NCBI GenBank assembly: GCA_030431455.1
Contig: JAUIJE010000011.1
Location: forward strand, 62,001-126,000
DNA length: 64,000 bases
Direction of reading: 5' to 3'
DNA from: a bacterium
GTDB lineage: Bacteria > Myxococcota > UBA727 > JAUIJE01
Part shown: positions 33,717 through 43,039 of the stretch, one piece after another
How the letters are laid out: each line of letters starts with the position of its first letter
Numbering within the stretch: the stretch's first letter is position 1
Notes under the pieces: model-generated
Told to the model about the DNA's origin: nothing
The model's input: only the letters and a program-made list of their open reading frames with translations
Databases searched by the model: none
Translations under genes and position numbers: made by a program

Positions 33717-34787
33717 CTATTTCCGACGAGAGCGCGTGCCCCCCGAGGTCTTGCGGCTCGAGGTCTTCTTCTTGGCGGTGGGCTTCTTCTTGCTCGTCGC
33801 CCGCTTGCTCGTGGTCTTCTTGCTCGCGGTCTTCTTCTTGGCCGTGGGCTTCTTTTTGGCGGTGGCCTTTTTCTTGGCCGTGGCCTTCTTCTTCGCCGCG
33901 TCCGCCTTCTTCTTGGCCGCGGCCTTTTTCTTGGCCGCGTCCGCCTTCTTCTTGGCCGCGTCGGCCTTTTTCTTCTCCGCGGCTTTGCGCTTTTCTTCGG
34001 CCGCCTTGGCCTTGGCCTTCTTTTTCGCTTCCGCGGCTTTGCGCTTTTCTTCGGCCGCCTTGGCCTTGGCCTTGGCCTTGGCCTCCTCGGCTTTCTTCTT
34101 CTCGAGGGCTTTTTGGCGCTCGGCCTCGGCCTTCTTCTTGGCCGCCTCCGCCTTCACCTTCTCGCGCTCTTTTTGCACCCGGAGGCGTTCTTTTTCCTGC
34201 TCTTTTTTGAGCCGGGCCGCCTCCTTCTCGCGCTCTTCCTCTTCGCGGGCCGCGCGCTCGGCTTCGGCGATGGCTTTTTCGAGCAGGGCGGCGTTGCGGT
34301 CGGTCTTCACCGTCTTGGGCGACAGGGCCGGCCACAGGGCTTTGCCCTTGCGCTCGTCCTTGTCGTCCCGCCACATCACCACCGTGATCTTGCCCTGCAT
34401 GACGTTGTCGTGGTTCTGGTTGTGGGACCACACGTCGATGCGGATGCGGGGCTCGCCGTTGACCTCTTCTTTTTCGACCACCACGCCTTTGCAGGTGAGG
34501 ATGTCGCCCGGCCACACCAGCTTGCGGAAGCTCGCCTCGGTGCGCAGGATGCGGCCGTTCTCCACCCAACCCGTGACCGCCTCGAGGGCGAAGCCCAACG
34601 AGATGGCGCTGTGGGCGAAGACCCCGCCGTAGCCGGCGGTCTTGGCGAACTCGTCGTCGATGTGCAGGGGGCTGTAGTCCTGGGCCGCGCCGGCGTACTT
34701 CGCGATCTGCACGCGGGTCAACGGTGGCTTGGTCAACGGGGTGACCGCTTCGCCAATGTCAATGAAATCCCAGTATTGCTTGGCCAT
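33717..34787 (-). CDS. MaoC-type dehydratase fused to a lysine-rich histone-like tail
   Basis: A 356-residue fusion. Residues 1-150 are a MaoC/hydratase-2 hot-dog domain with Asp37 and His42 in AAQDYSPLHIDDEF, the catalytic pair of enoyl-ACP or enoyl-CoA hydratases. Residues about 165-290 are a charged helix rich in Lys, Ala and Glu. Residues about 270-356 are almost only Lys, Ala and Thr (KKKADAAKKKA, TAKKKPTAKKK), like histone H1 or AlgP tails that bind DNA or RNA. The partner subunit precedes it by 39 nt. The 5' part is normal and no frameshift is seen, so the fusion looks genuine. The tail's role is unknown. Confidence 0.87.
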   Translation of the reverse strand: MAKQYWDFIDIGEAVTPLTKPPLTRVQIAKYAGAAQDYSPLHIDDEFAKTAGYGGVFAHSAISLGFALEAVTGWVENGRILRTEASFRKLVWPGDILTCKGVVVEKEEVNGEPRIRIDVWSHNQNHDNVMQGKITVVMWRDDKDERKGKALWPALSPKTVKTDRNAALLEKAIAEAERAAREEEEREKEAARLKKEQEKERLRVQKEREKVKAEAAKKKAEAERQKALEKKKAEEAKAKAKAKAAEEKRKAAEAKKKAKAKAAEEKRKAAEKKKADAAKKKADAAKKKAAAKKKADAAKKKATAKKKATAKKKPTAKKKTASKKTTSKRATSKKKPTAKKKTSSRKTSGGTRSRRK

Positions 34788-34826
34788 ATATGCCTCTTCT
34801 CGAGGGTCCGGCGGCGCCGGCCCACA

Positions 34827-35276
34827 TCAGCGCCGGGGGAATCCGCCCCGGATCGCGACCACCCGCTCCGCCTCGAACACAATGGCACTGCGCTTGCCGG
34901 TGCCCAGCACTTCGATTTCGGCGAAGCCCATGGGGTTGCCGCCCACCTGCTGTTCGAACAAGTTCTTGATGGTGGTGGAAACCGTGACCTCGTCCCCTAC
35001 ACACAGGGGCTCAAACATCGTCACCGTCTCTTTGGAGTGGAGCACCTGCTTGGGCTTGATTTCCAGCAGGTTGATGGCGGACTCGTAGTCCCCCAGGCTC
35101 CCGGCGGCGATGTTGGGCAGCAGCCGCCCGGTGAGGCCCGCGGCCTTCGCGGCCTTCTCGCTGACCACCAGCGGGTCCTCGATGCTCAAGGCTTCCACGA
35201 ATCGGTCCAACTGCCCGTTTTCAATGACAATTTTCCGAACCGAGGTCGTTTTTCCGATATGTACTTTTTGTCGCAT
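34827..35276 (-). CDS. MaoC-like dehydratase partner subunit (FAS1-DH/HadA-type)
   Basis: A 149-residue hot-dog protein with GRLLPNIAAGSLGDYESAINL, HSKETVTMFEPLCVGDEVTVST and AEIEVLGTGKRSAIVFEAERVV, the N-terminal MaoC dehydratase type. It lacks the D-x4-H catalytic pair, as expected for the substrate-shaping subunit of a heterodimer like mycobacterial HadA/HadC. It lies directly upstream of the catalytic MaoC gene. Together they probably dehydrate 3-hydroxyacyl thioesters. Confidence 0.82.
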   Translation of the reverse strand: MRQKVHIGKTTSVRKIVIENGQLDRFVEALSIEDPLVVSEKAAKAAGLTGRLLPNIAAGSLGDYESAINLLEIKPKQVLHSKETVTMFEPLCVGDEVTVSTTIKNLFEQQVGGNPMGFAEIEVLGTGKRSAIVFEAERVVAIRGGFPRR

Positions 35277-35468
35277 AGGATCTTCTCGGGGGTCGAGCTA
35301 AGTCCTTGAAATACAATGTGAAATTCTTCGCTGTCCCCAACCCCGAACCTGGGCATTCCGCCCTGAGCCGGGAAGACGTTGCGATCAAAACGGCAAAAAA
35401 TCAAGAAAAACGCGGGCTAGGGCTTGCTTTTTGACGCTGGAAGGTTTTGGCCGGCCGAGGGAATAAAA

Positions 35469-37181
35469 TCAGCGGCGGTCATCGTCCCGGCGGCGGGAAC
35501 TGAACAGCGACAACAATGCAGATGCAGAGAGTTTGGGCACCCGGCCACCGGTCAAGAACCAGGTGAACGCGACGAAGAACAAGAAGCCCGCAATGCCAAA
35601 GGACACGATCGGCAGCACCGGGACCCCGAACAGCCGGAGGTCGAATTGGGCGATGGCGTAGATGCCGCCGAGCACGAACGCGGCCGCGATCAGCCCCGAG
35701 AAAATGGTCATGCCCAGCCCGCGAAAATCCCGCTCCAACCGCTGAAGCTCGTCGCTGGCCATGCGGATGCGGAGGTTGCCGCGCTCGAGGTCGAGCAGGG
35801 TCTGGTTCATCTGCAGGGGGAGCTCTTGGAGGAGCACCCCGAGCTGAAGCGCGGTGCGCAGCCCACCGCCTTGGAGGTTGCGGGGGTCGAGGCGTTCGAG
35901 GAGCAGGGTCCGGGAGCGCTCGATCATCGTCGACGACGGGTTGAGGTCGGGGTGCAGGGCGCGGATGATGCCGTCCATCGCCACCGAGGCTTTGGACAAC
36001 AGGGCGAACTCCCGCGGGGTGCGCACCCCGAACGTCGACGCGAGGTCGAGGAGGTCAACGAGGGCGGCGGAGGCGTTGACGTCTTTGAGGCTGAGGTCGA
36101 GGTAGCGGTCGAGCAGGCGCGAGATGGCGTCCCGGAAGGCGGCGAGCTGGATGCGTTGGTCGACGTCCCCCACCCGCACCAAGAGCCGTGCCAATGTATC
36201 TGCGTCACGCAAGGAGATGGCGATCAGGACCATGAGCAAGCGGTCTTGGGTGGCCCGGGACACCCGGCCCACGAGCCCAAAATCGATGAACGCGATGTCC
36301 CCGTCGTCGGTGATGAGCACGTTGCCGGGGTGGGGATCGGCGTGGAACATGCCGTCCACGAAAAAATGGTCATAGCCGAGGCTGACCAGCCGCTCCACCA
36401 CCCGGGCCGACTCCGCGGGGTCGTCGCGGTCGGCGAGCACGGTGATGCGCTGGCCGAAGATGCGCTCCATGGTCAGCACCCGCCGGGAGGAGCGCTCCTC
36501 GACGAGAAACGGCACGTGCACGCCCTCGCGTCCCTCGTTGAACGCGCGGAAGGTCTTGAGGTTGGCCGCCTCCCGCGAGAAGTCGAGCTCCCCCCGCAGC
36601 CCCTCTTCGAACTCCTGGGCCAAGCTCCCCACCCGGTATTGGCTCGCCTCCATCACCAACGTCTCGAGGAGCTGGGCGAGGAGCACGAGGATGGACGCGT
36701 CGGCGCGCACCTGTTCATGAATGCCCGGGCGCAGCACCTTGACCACCACCGGCTCTCCGTCGAGGACCGCGGTGTGCACCTGGGCCATCGACGCCGAGGC
36801 GAGGGGCTTTTCATCAAAGTCATCGAACAGGTCGGCGAGGGGGGCCCCGAGGTCCTCCTCGATCTGGGCCTGCACTTCGTCGAAGGGGAACGGCGGGACC
36901 TGGTCCTGAAGCTTGCTCAGCTCGTCGGTGAACTCCCGGGGCAAAATGTCACTGCGCGTGGACAAGATCTGCCCGAGCTTGACGAAGGTGGGCCCGAGCT
37001 CCTCGAGCATCCGCGCGAACCGTTGCGGCGCCGGCACCGGGCTTTGTTGTTGCCCGCCGGGAATCATGCGCGAGACGAGGGGGACCTTGCGCAAGGTGGG
37101 GCCGAACCCGTGCCGGGTCATCACCTGCGCGATCTCCGACAGCCGGGAAATGTCGTGTCGGATTTCGCCGAACAGGCCCAT
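35469..37181 (-). CDS. UbiB/AarF (ABC1) family atypical kinase
   Basis: A 570-residue protein with the family KxGQ block in FVKLGQILSTRSDILPREF, an Ala-rich loop (ASASMAQVHTA), VVVKVLRPGI, the catalytic-loop HADPHPGN and metal-binding IDFGLVGR, and two C-terminal transmembrane helices (GLIAAAFVLGGIYAIA and PIVSFGIAGFLFFVAFTWF). Relatives support ubiquinone synthesis or lipid transport as ATPases. It stands alone. TAGGGT lies six bases before its ATG and no Shine-Dalgarno is visible. Confidence 0.92.
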   Translation of the reverse strand: MGLFGEIRHDISRLSEIAQVMTRHGFGPTLRKVPLVSRMIPGGQQQSPVPAPQRFARMLEELGPTFVKLGQILSTRSDILPREFTDELSKLQDQVPPFPFDEVQAQIEEDLGAPLADLFDDFDEKPLASASMAQVHTAVLDGEPVVVKVLRPGIHEQVRADASILVLLAQLLETLVMEASQYRVGSLAQEFEEGLRGELDFSREAANLKTFRAFNEGREGVHVPFLVEERSSRRVLTMERIFGQRITVLADRDDPAESARVVERLVSLGYDHFFVDGMFHADPHPGNVLITDDGDIAFIDFGLVGRVSRATQDRLLMVLIAISLRDADTLARLLVRVGDVDQRIQLAAFRDAISRLLDRYLDLSLKDVNASAALVDLLDLASTFGVRTPREFALLSKASVAMDGIIRALHPDLNPSSTMIERSRTLLLERLDPRNLQGGGLRTALQLGVLLQELPLQMNQTLLDLERGNLRIRMASDELQRLERDFRGLGMTIFSGLIAAAFVLGGIYAIAQFDLRLFGVPVLPIVSFGIAGFLFFVAFTWFLTGGRVPKLSASALLSLFSSRRRDDDRR

Positions 37182-37187
37182 GCCCGC

Positions 37188-37193
37188 ACCCTA
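37188..37193 (-). promoter_or_regulatory. Candidate -10 hexamer of a leaderless UbiB-family transcript
   Basis: TAGGGT on the minus strand, then six bases (GCGGGC), then the ATG at 37181. Transcription should start on the A of the start codon. No -35 box is evident. Confidence 0.4.
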
Positions 37194-37389
37194 CAATGCG
37201 GCCTGGCAAGTTGGTGGAATTGGCCCCGGGCCCCCGCGCGGGCGGGGATCGGGGGGCCAGGAGGCGCAACAAAGTGCTGAAAATACTGGAGATTTTGCTA
37301 GGGTCACCCCACCGGGTGAAGGGCGCGGCCGCGCGGGCCGTCCCACCTTGGGTGGCTGGGCCGGCCCCGGCCGATCTGGGAGGTGAACG

Positions 37390-37836
37390 ATGACGACGGT
37401 TGCCAAGAGCCTGCGGGCGCTCGCCGCCGCCACTGCGCTGTTGCTGGTGATGCCGGCCGCGGCGGAGGACAAAAAAGCCCCGACCAAAGACGACTACGAG
37501 ATCGATGTGTCCAAGACCACCGCCGAGCTCCAGGTCGGCCAGAGCGGGACCCTGGTGGTGCACATCAAAGCCAAGAACGGCCTGAAGGTGCACCCCCAAG
37601 CCCCCCTCGAGGTCAAACTCACCACCTCGGCGGGGCTCACCACCGAGAAGAACAAGCTCGGCCGCAAGCAGGCCAAACAACAGGACGCCGAGAGCCCTGA
37701 GCTGTCGACGGGCATGACCGGCCGCGCCGCCGGCGCCCAGACGGTGGAGGCGAGCCTGAGTTTCTTTTTGTGTTCGGACACGTGGTGCCAGCGCGTGACG
37801 GACAAAAAGACAATCGCGGTCAAAGTCACCGAATAG
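37390..37836 (+). CDS. Small exported DsbD-N-like protein
   Basis: A 148-residue protein with a signal peptide (cleavage near AAAEDK, about residue 25) and GGGAGGTGA upstream of ATG 37390. The mature part contains LKVHPQAPLEVKLTT and, near the end, FFLCSDTWCQRVTDKKTIAV. The paired Cys at the end of a beta-sandwich resembles the DsbD alpha (DsbC-type) domain, which passes electrons to periplasmic thiol proteins. No membrane part of DsbD is nearby. It may be a stand-alone thiol shuttle, but this rests on short motifs. Confidence 0.68.
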   Translation: MTTVAKSLRALAAATALLLVMPAAAEDKKAPTKDDYEIDVSKTTAELQVGQSGTLVVHIKAKNGLKVHPQAPLEVKLTTSAGLTTEKNKLGRKQAKQQDAESPELSTGMTGRAAGAQTVEASLSFFLCSDTWCQRVTDKKTIAVKVTE

Positions 37837-37848
37837 CCGCGCGCGCGC

Positions 37849-39927
37849 TCAGCGCTTGATGTCTTTGACCACCCGGCGTTTGACGGTGGGGATCTTGGGC
37901 CGCGCCGCGGGCCGGATGAAGGGCTCGCCGCTGTCCGAGGCCGCGCTGTCCCCGGCGGGGTCGGTGCTCACGTTGGATTTCGCCGGGGGCATGCGCACGG
38001 TGGCCTCGGCCCCCTCCGCTTCCCCGTCGGCGCTGTCGGACAGGTCCGACGCGTCGAAGTCGATGATCAGGCTCTCGGCGTTCATCGCGTGGTCCGAGAA
38101 CACCACGTCGGATTCCTCGGCCTCGATGCCGTCGACGACGACGCTGGGCGCTTGGGCCGCGGGGGGCGGGGACGGGCGCACCGGCGCGCCGATCTCGCTC
38201 ATCACCACCCCGCCGGACGACGCGGGCACGGGCCGGACCTTCTGCGGCGGGGGCGGCGCGTCGGGGCCGGGGGCCGGGGCGAACACCTCGGTGGCTTCGC
38301 CGCTGCTGCTCTTTTCCGCGGCCGCGTCGACGATGCTGTCGTCGGCGGGGGGCAGCGCGTGCTCTTCGGTGGGGCCGCGGCCGAGCTCTTGGCGGGCCCG
38401 CGGGCTGCTCGGCGGCACCGGCAGCGCGTCCAACGCCAGGGCGCGGGCGGAGCCGGGCTGGGGGGTGGCTTGGGCGGGCGAAGGCGGGGTGGTGATCGAA
38501 CCCGGGTCGGTGGGGGGCATCGCCATCAGCACCCCGGGATCGTCGGGGTCGGGCATGGCCGCGGGGGTGATGTTCTCGAGGGGCAGGGTCGCGCGCTGCG
38601 GCGGCGCGAAGGGGTCCTCGTCGCTCTGCCCCTGAAACACCGGCGGCGAGTCGTAGACGTGGGTCTCGGCGGCTTGGGGATCGACCACCGCCTGGTTGTC
38701 CCATTGCAGTCCGGGGGCGGGGGCGGGGGGCGGGGGGGCGGCGGCTTGGCTGGGGTCGGTGACCTCTTCGAGGGGTTCGCCGGTGAGCTCGGCGTGGGTC
38801 AAGGTGTCGCCCACCCGGCACGAGCGCATGAGGTTGTGGCTGCCGGTCTGGGGGACGTCGTCGTCGTAGTGCGACAGCCGGCGATCCTGGGCGTCTTGTT
38901 CTTTGGTCCGCCGGAATGCTTCTGCATGGGCGTGGAGGTCTTGGACCTGGATCGCCACCGACTTGTCCAGCAGGTCGTTGTCCGGGGCCGGCGGGGCTTG
39001 GCCCCCGAGGAACAGGTGATTGAGAAACTGCGCGAGGTTCTCGCGGCTGGCTTGGGAGTTGAGCCGGTGCAGGGCCGAGGTCACGTCCTGCCGGAAGGCC
39101 TCGGCGGTCTGGTACCGGTCCTCTTTGTTGGGCGCGGTCGCCTTGGCATAGATGTCGTCGACCCGGTGGGGCACGTCGGAGACGCGGTCGGAGGGCAGCA
39201 CCGGGGTGGGGCGGGCCACCATCTCGAGCAAGCGCAGGGGGTTTTCGTCGACGAAACGTTTGGTGCGGGTCACGAGCTCGAACAGCACCACCCCGCTGGA
39301 GTAGACGTCAGTGCGCACATCGAGTTTGTGGCCGCGGGCTTGCTCGGGGCTCATGTAGCCGAAGTTGCCGAGCAGCACGTTGGCCTGGGTCTCCTGGCTG
39401 CGTTGGGTGGACTTGGCGAGCCCGAAGTCGATGATCTTGACCTCCCCCTCGAAGGACACGAGCACGTTCTGGGGGGAGATGTCCCGGTGGATGAGGTTGA
39501 TGCTCTTGCCCTCGGCGTCGAGCTGGCGGTGTGCATAGCTGAGGCCGCTGAGCACTTCGCGCACGATGAACAAGGCGATGTCGAGGGGGATGCGCTTTTT
39601 CTTCTCGTGGCAGAAGCGCAGCACCCGCCGGAGGTCGAAGCCGTCGACAAACTCGGTGGCCATGTACAGCTCGTCACCGATCTTGCCCAGGTCGTAGACC
39701 TGCACGATGTTGGGGTGCTGAAGCCGCGCCCCGAGCTTGGCCTCGTCGACGAACCGGGCGCCCACGTCCTTGTCCCGGGTGAACTTCTTGAGCAGCTTCT
39801 TGACCGCGTAATACTTCTCAAAATGTGACAAGCCGGAGGTGCGGGCGAGGAAAATCTCCCCCATGCCCCCTTTGGCGAGGAGCTTCAGCAGGGTGTAGGG
39901 CCCAAACTGGCGGGGAAGTTCGCTCAC
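37849..39927 (-). CDS. Bacterial Ser/Thr protein kinase
   Basis: A 692-residue kinase. The domain (about 8-285) has the Gly loop LAKGGMGEIFLA, the VAIK-type Lys in YAVKKLLKK, catalytic HRDISPQNVLV, DFGLA and SPEQARG. The remaining 400 residues are a Pro/Ala/acidic linker without a transmembrane helix, so it is probably cytoplasmic and its tail may bind partners. It overlaps the upstream FHA protein by 4 bp. FHA domains bind phosphothreonine, so the pair is likely to be functionally linked. Confidence 0.93.
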   Translation of the reverse strand: MSELPRQFGPYTLLKLLAKGGMGEIFLARTSGLSHFEKYYAVKKLLKKFTRDKDVGARFVDEAKLGARLQHPNIVQVYDLGKIGDELYMATEFVDGFDLRRVLRFCHEKKKRIPLDIALFIVREVLSGLSYAHRQLDAEGKSINLIHRDISPQNVLVSFEGEVKIIDFGLAKSTQRSQETQANVLLGNFGYMSPEQARGHKLDVRTDVYSSGVVLFELVTRTKRFVDENPLRLLEMVARPTPVLPSDRVSDVPHRVDDIYAKATAPNKEDRYQTAEAFRQDVTSALHRLNSQASRENLAQFLNHLFLGGQAPPAPDNDLLDKSVAIQVQDLHAHAEAFRRTKEQDAQDRRLSHYDDDVPQTGSHNLMRSCRVGDTLTHAELTGEPLEEVTDPSQAAAPPPPAPAPGLQWDNQAVVDPQAAETHVYDSPPVFQGQSDEDPFAPPQRATLPLENITPAAMPDPDDPGVLMAMPPTDPGSITTPPSPAQATPQPGSARALALDALPVPPSSPRARQELGRGPTEEHALPPADDSIVDAAAEKSSSGEATEVFAPAPGPDAPPPPQKVRPVPASSGGVVMSEIGAPVRPSPPPAAQAPSVVVDGIEAEESDVVFSDHAMNAESLIIDFDASDLSDSADGEAEGAEATVRMPPAKSNVSTDPAGDSAASDSGEPFIRPAARPKIPTVKRRVVKDIKR

Positions 39928-41951
39928 AAAAAGGCCTGCGGGGAGAGTTGGAAGATGTTCACGGGGTTTTGGAAGCCGCGGATGAGGTGCGGGCCCTTGA
40001 GGATAAACAGGGTGGCGCCGTCGGCGCCGAACGCGGCTTGCACCGCCTGGGTCACGAGCACGGTGCCGGCCTCGGCGTAGTCCGCCGCCCCCCGGGACAC
40101 GGCCATGCCCTCGCCGAACGCCATGTCACTGAGCCGGTCCCCTTCTCCGAAGGTCCCGACCCCCATGCGGCCGATGTGCACCCCCGCCTGCACCCCGGTC
40201 TGGGCGGTGCGGGGGATCTTGTTGGCCAGTTGATTGGCGAACGACAGCGCCGATTTCAGCCCGTTGTCGTCGGGGGCGAACAGGAGCAGGTGGCCGCAGC
40301 CGAACCGCGCGGTCACGCGCCCGGAGAACCGCTCGGCCAAGGTCGCGACCACGCTGACGAAGGAGTTGAGCTGGCCGACGACGGTGGGGTCATCGGCCCC
40401 GTCGCTCCAGGCGTCGAAGCCGCTGAGCGAGGCGAACACACACACGTGTTCTTCGCGGGCGATGGCGGGGGCGGTGGCCTGCCCCACCGCCTGGGACAAC
40501 AGGCGGTCGGCGGTGCGCGCGGGGAGGTTGTCGTCGAGGACGGCCTTGAGGTCGGCTTTGCTGACCATCGCCTCCTGGACGTGCGCGGCCTGGGCTTTGA
40601 GCCGGTCGATCTCTTCGCCGAGCTCGGCGCGCTCTTTGCGGAGGGCGTCGGCTTCTTGGGCGATGCGCTCGGCCGAGGCGGAGGATTTGCGGCCTTCGTC
40701 CTCCAGCCGGGCGACGGTGGCCCGGGTGGTGGCGAGCTCGTCGTGGACGCGTTGGTGTTCGTTGTGGGTGCTCTTGAGGGCGGCGAGCTCGGTGCGTTGT
40801 TGGGCGATTTCGCTCTCGGCGTCTTGCAATGCTTTTGCTTTGTCCGCGAGGGCGTTGCTGCGGTCCTGCAAAAGCCGGTTGAGGTTTTGCACGTCGGCCT
40901 TGAGGGTGCTGAGCTCGTTGTCTGCGTCCTGGGCCCGGACGAGTTTTTTGGAAAGCTCGTCGACCCGGGCCTTGAGTTGTTGGCGCTCGGCGTCGAGGGC
41001 GCTGAGGTCTTCGGACGCGGGGCGGCCCTCTTCGGTGTCGGCCGGGGTGCGCACCCGGACCTGGGTGGCGTCGCTCCCGGTGGGCTGGTCCATGCGGGTG
41101 CCGAGGATGTGGGCCACCGCGCTCACGGTCTCCACTTCCCGATCGGAAAAGCCGCTCCCGGCGAAGGGGCGGGCGAGGTAAATCGCCCCCCGCAGCTTGG
41201 TCCGGCTGATGATGGGCACGCACATCAGGGCCCCACCGTCGCCGGCGGAGAGGATGTCGCCGGGGATGACCGGGTCCACCGACGAGTCTTTGGAAAAGAG
41301 CACCACCGACTCGTCGATGGTTTTGCGGATGACCGGCCAGTTGACTTGTTGTTCGGCCTCGTCGGTGGCGCGCAGCTCGCCCGCGGTGGACAGGGTGCCG
41401 TCTTTGGCCACGGTGACGAGCTGGGCGAGGCTCGAGTCGGTGAGGTCGCGGCACAGGGTGAGGGCGATGCTCAGCGCGGCCCCGAGGTCGGGCTCGGTGA
41501 GCAGATCGGTGGCTTTGATCAACGCCGCGAGGTTCTGGGTGGCTTGGCTGTCGCCGGGGTCGGCCTCGCCGGACATCGGGCGCCGCTCGAGGTTGCTCTC
41601 GTCGAGCGAGAGGTTCTCGACGTCGGGCCCGGACAGGGGGTCGACGCGCAGGCAGCAGTCGGCGAAATAGAGCCGGTCCCCGAGCTGCACCGGGTTGCTG
41701 CGGACCTTCTTGCCATTGAGGAACACGCCGTTGTGGCTGTCGAGGTCGTGCACCGTCACCCCCGCGGGGGTGACGATGAGCTTGGCGTGACGTCGCGAGA
41801 CGAGCTCGCTCGGCAATACAACTTCATTGTCATCGTCGCGCCCGACGAAGCTCACGCCGCGACGCAGGAAATACGGCCCCCCGCGCGTTCCCCCTTCGTT
41901 GGTGACGTGGGTCAGCTGCAGCCCATCCAGCCCCAGCGCTTGGCTCACCAT
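39924..41951 (-). CDS. FHA-GAF protein with degenerate class III cyclase domain
   Basis: A 675-residue cytoplasmic protein. The FHA domain (about 25-105) shows FVGRDDDNEVVLP, SRRHAKL and SHNGVFLNGKKV. A GAF-like domain (about 135-290) follows, then a coiled coil (about 320-480) and a C-terminal cyclase-like domain (about 500-675). The two metal Asp positions are lost: FASLSGF replaces F-x-D-I-x-G-F, and RFGCGHLLLF replaces the G-D-x2 loop. So it probably does not make cAMP and may instead bind nucleotide or dimerise. ATG 41951 (with GGGAG upstream) is preferred over the longer frame. It overlaps the Ser/Thr kinase by 4 bp. Confidence 0.86.
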   Translation of the reverse strand: MVSQALGLDGLQLTHVTNEGGTRGGPYFLRRGVSFVGRDDDNEVVLPSELVSRRHAKLIVTPAGVTVHDLDSHNGVFLNGKKVRSNPVQLGDRLYFADCCLRVDPLSGPDVENLSLDESNLERRPMSGEADPGDSQATQNLAALIKATDLLTEPDLGAALSIALTLCRDLTDSSLAQLVTVAKDGTLSTAGELRATDEAEQQVNWPVIRKTIDESVVLFSKDSSVDPVIPGDILSAGDGGALMCVPIISRTKLRGAIYLARPFAGSGFSDREVETVSAVAHILGTRMDQPTGSDATQVRVRTPADTEEGRPASEDLSALDAERQQLKARVDELSKKLVRAQDADNELSTLKADVQNLNRLLQDRSNALADKAKALQDAESEIAQQRTELAALKSTHNEHQRVHDELATTRATVARLEDEGRKSSASAERIAQEADALRKERAELGEEIDRLKAQAAHVQEAMVSKADLKAVLDDNLPARTADRLLSQAVGQATAPAIAREEHVCVFASLSGFDAWSDGADDPTVVGQLNSFVSVVATLAERFSGRVTARFGCGHLLLFAPDDNGLKSALSFANQLANKIPRTAQTGVQAGVHIGRMGVGTFGEGDRLSDMAFGEGMAVSRGAADYAEAGTVLVTQAVQAAFGADGATLFILKGPHLIRGFQNPVNIFQLSPQAFL

Positions 41952-42106
41952 CTTGGTCGCTCCCGGGCGGTCAGGGTCGTCTCCTCTGCGCACACAGATC
42001 GGCACGCGGCGCGTACGCACCTGATTCAAACACACTTTCCGGCGGCATCGCCAACTTCGGAACCAGCGGTCAGCCGTTGCGCGGTGAGATAATTGTCTAC
42101 GCTTCC

Positions 42107-43039
42107 CTACGCCACCAACGGCACCGCGCCGGGCAGCACCTCGATGGTGGCGGGCAGCCGGCCGGGCTGCTCCCCGTCGATGTCGAGCAACACCGGCGTG
42201 TCCCCCCGGGGGGTGGCCTGGAGCGTCCGCCCGCTGCGCACGGTGATGCCGGGCAGCCGGGTGTGGCGCCCCGAGTACACCTTGGGGGCATTTTTGAGCC
42301 AGAAGCTCTTGGACACATCGCCGATGGTGACCATGGACAGGGTGCCGTCAAAGGGGTCCGCGTCTGGCGCGATCCACATGCCCCCGCCGAAGAACTGTCC
42401 GTTGCACATCGCCACCAGCTGAACCGTCTCCTCGATCGCCGGCTGGTCGTCGAGCTGGAGGCTCACGGGTTGGGCCTTGAACGTCGCAAACGCCCGAAGC
42501 GTCCCGGCCACAAACGACACCGTGGGGCCGAAGGTCTTCGGGGTCCGGTTGACCACGTCGTCGGCGGCCCCGGACAGGCCAAAGCTCGCGATGTTCAGAA
42601 AATGTCGCTGCACCGTCGCCCCGTCGTGGTCGACGTAGGTCACCCGCCCCACGTCGATGGGGCGGGGGGCGCCGGTCTTGAGCCGCTCGATCGCTTCCTC
42701 GGGGTCGGTGTTCCACCCGAACGTGCGCCGGAAGTCGCCCCCGGTGCCCGAGACCATCACCCCGAGGGCGGCGTCCCCCCGGCGCGCGCCGTCCGCGTCG
42801 AAAAAGCCGTTGAGCACCTCGTTGGCGGTGCCGTCCCCGCCCACCGCCACCACCACCTTGGCCCCCTCGTCGATCGCCTCCCGGCACAACGCCGGCGCGT
42901 GCATGGGGCGCTGGGTCAGCTTGACGTCAAAATCGCCCAGTACCCGGCGGATGACCGGCCGCAACCGCTCGAACCGTCGCAGGGTCGCCCCCGCGGCCGA
43001 GCGCGGATTGACCACGAAGACAAAAGGCCCGTCAGCCAT
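42107..43039 (-). CDS. Diacylglycerol/lipid kinase family protein
   Basis: A 310-residue cytosolic protein of the DagK/YegS/LCB5 family, with the ATP site VVAVGGDGTANEVLNGF and NPRSAAG near the start, and SGTGGDFRRTFG in the lipid-kinase domain. It phosphorylates diacylglycerol or a related lipid. It starts at ATG 43039, 8 bp inside the upstream Fe-S gene, and is the last gene of the operon 46521-42107. The company of GlcDEF-like redox proteins may point to ether or modified lipid synthesis. Confidence 0.9.
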   Translation of the reverse strand: MADGPFVFVVNPRSAAGATLRRFERLRPVIRRVLGDFDVKLTQRPMHAPALCREAIDEGAKVVVAVGGDGTANEVLNGFFDADGARRGDAALGVMVSGTGGDFRRTFGWNTDPEEAIERLKTGAPRPIDVGRVTYVDHDGATVQRHFLNIASFGLSGAADDVVNRTPKTFGPTVSFVAGTLRAFATFKAQPVSLQLDDQPAIEETVQLVAMCNGQFFGGGMWIAPDADPFDGTLSMVTIGDVSKSFWLKNAPKVYSGRHTRLPGITVRSGRTLQATPRGDTPVLLDIDGEQPGRLPATIEVLPGAVPLVA

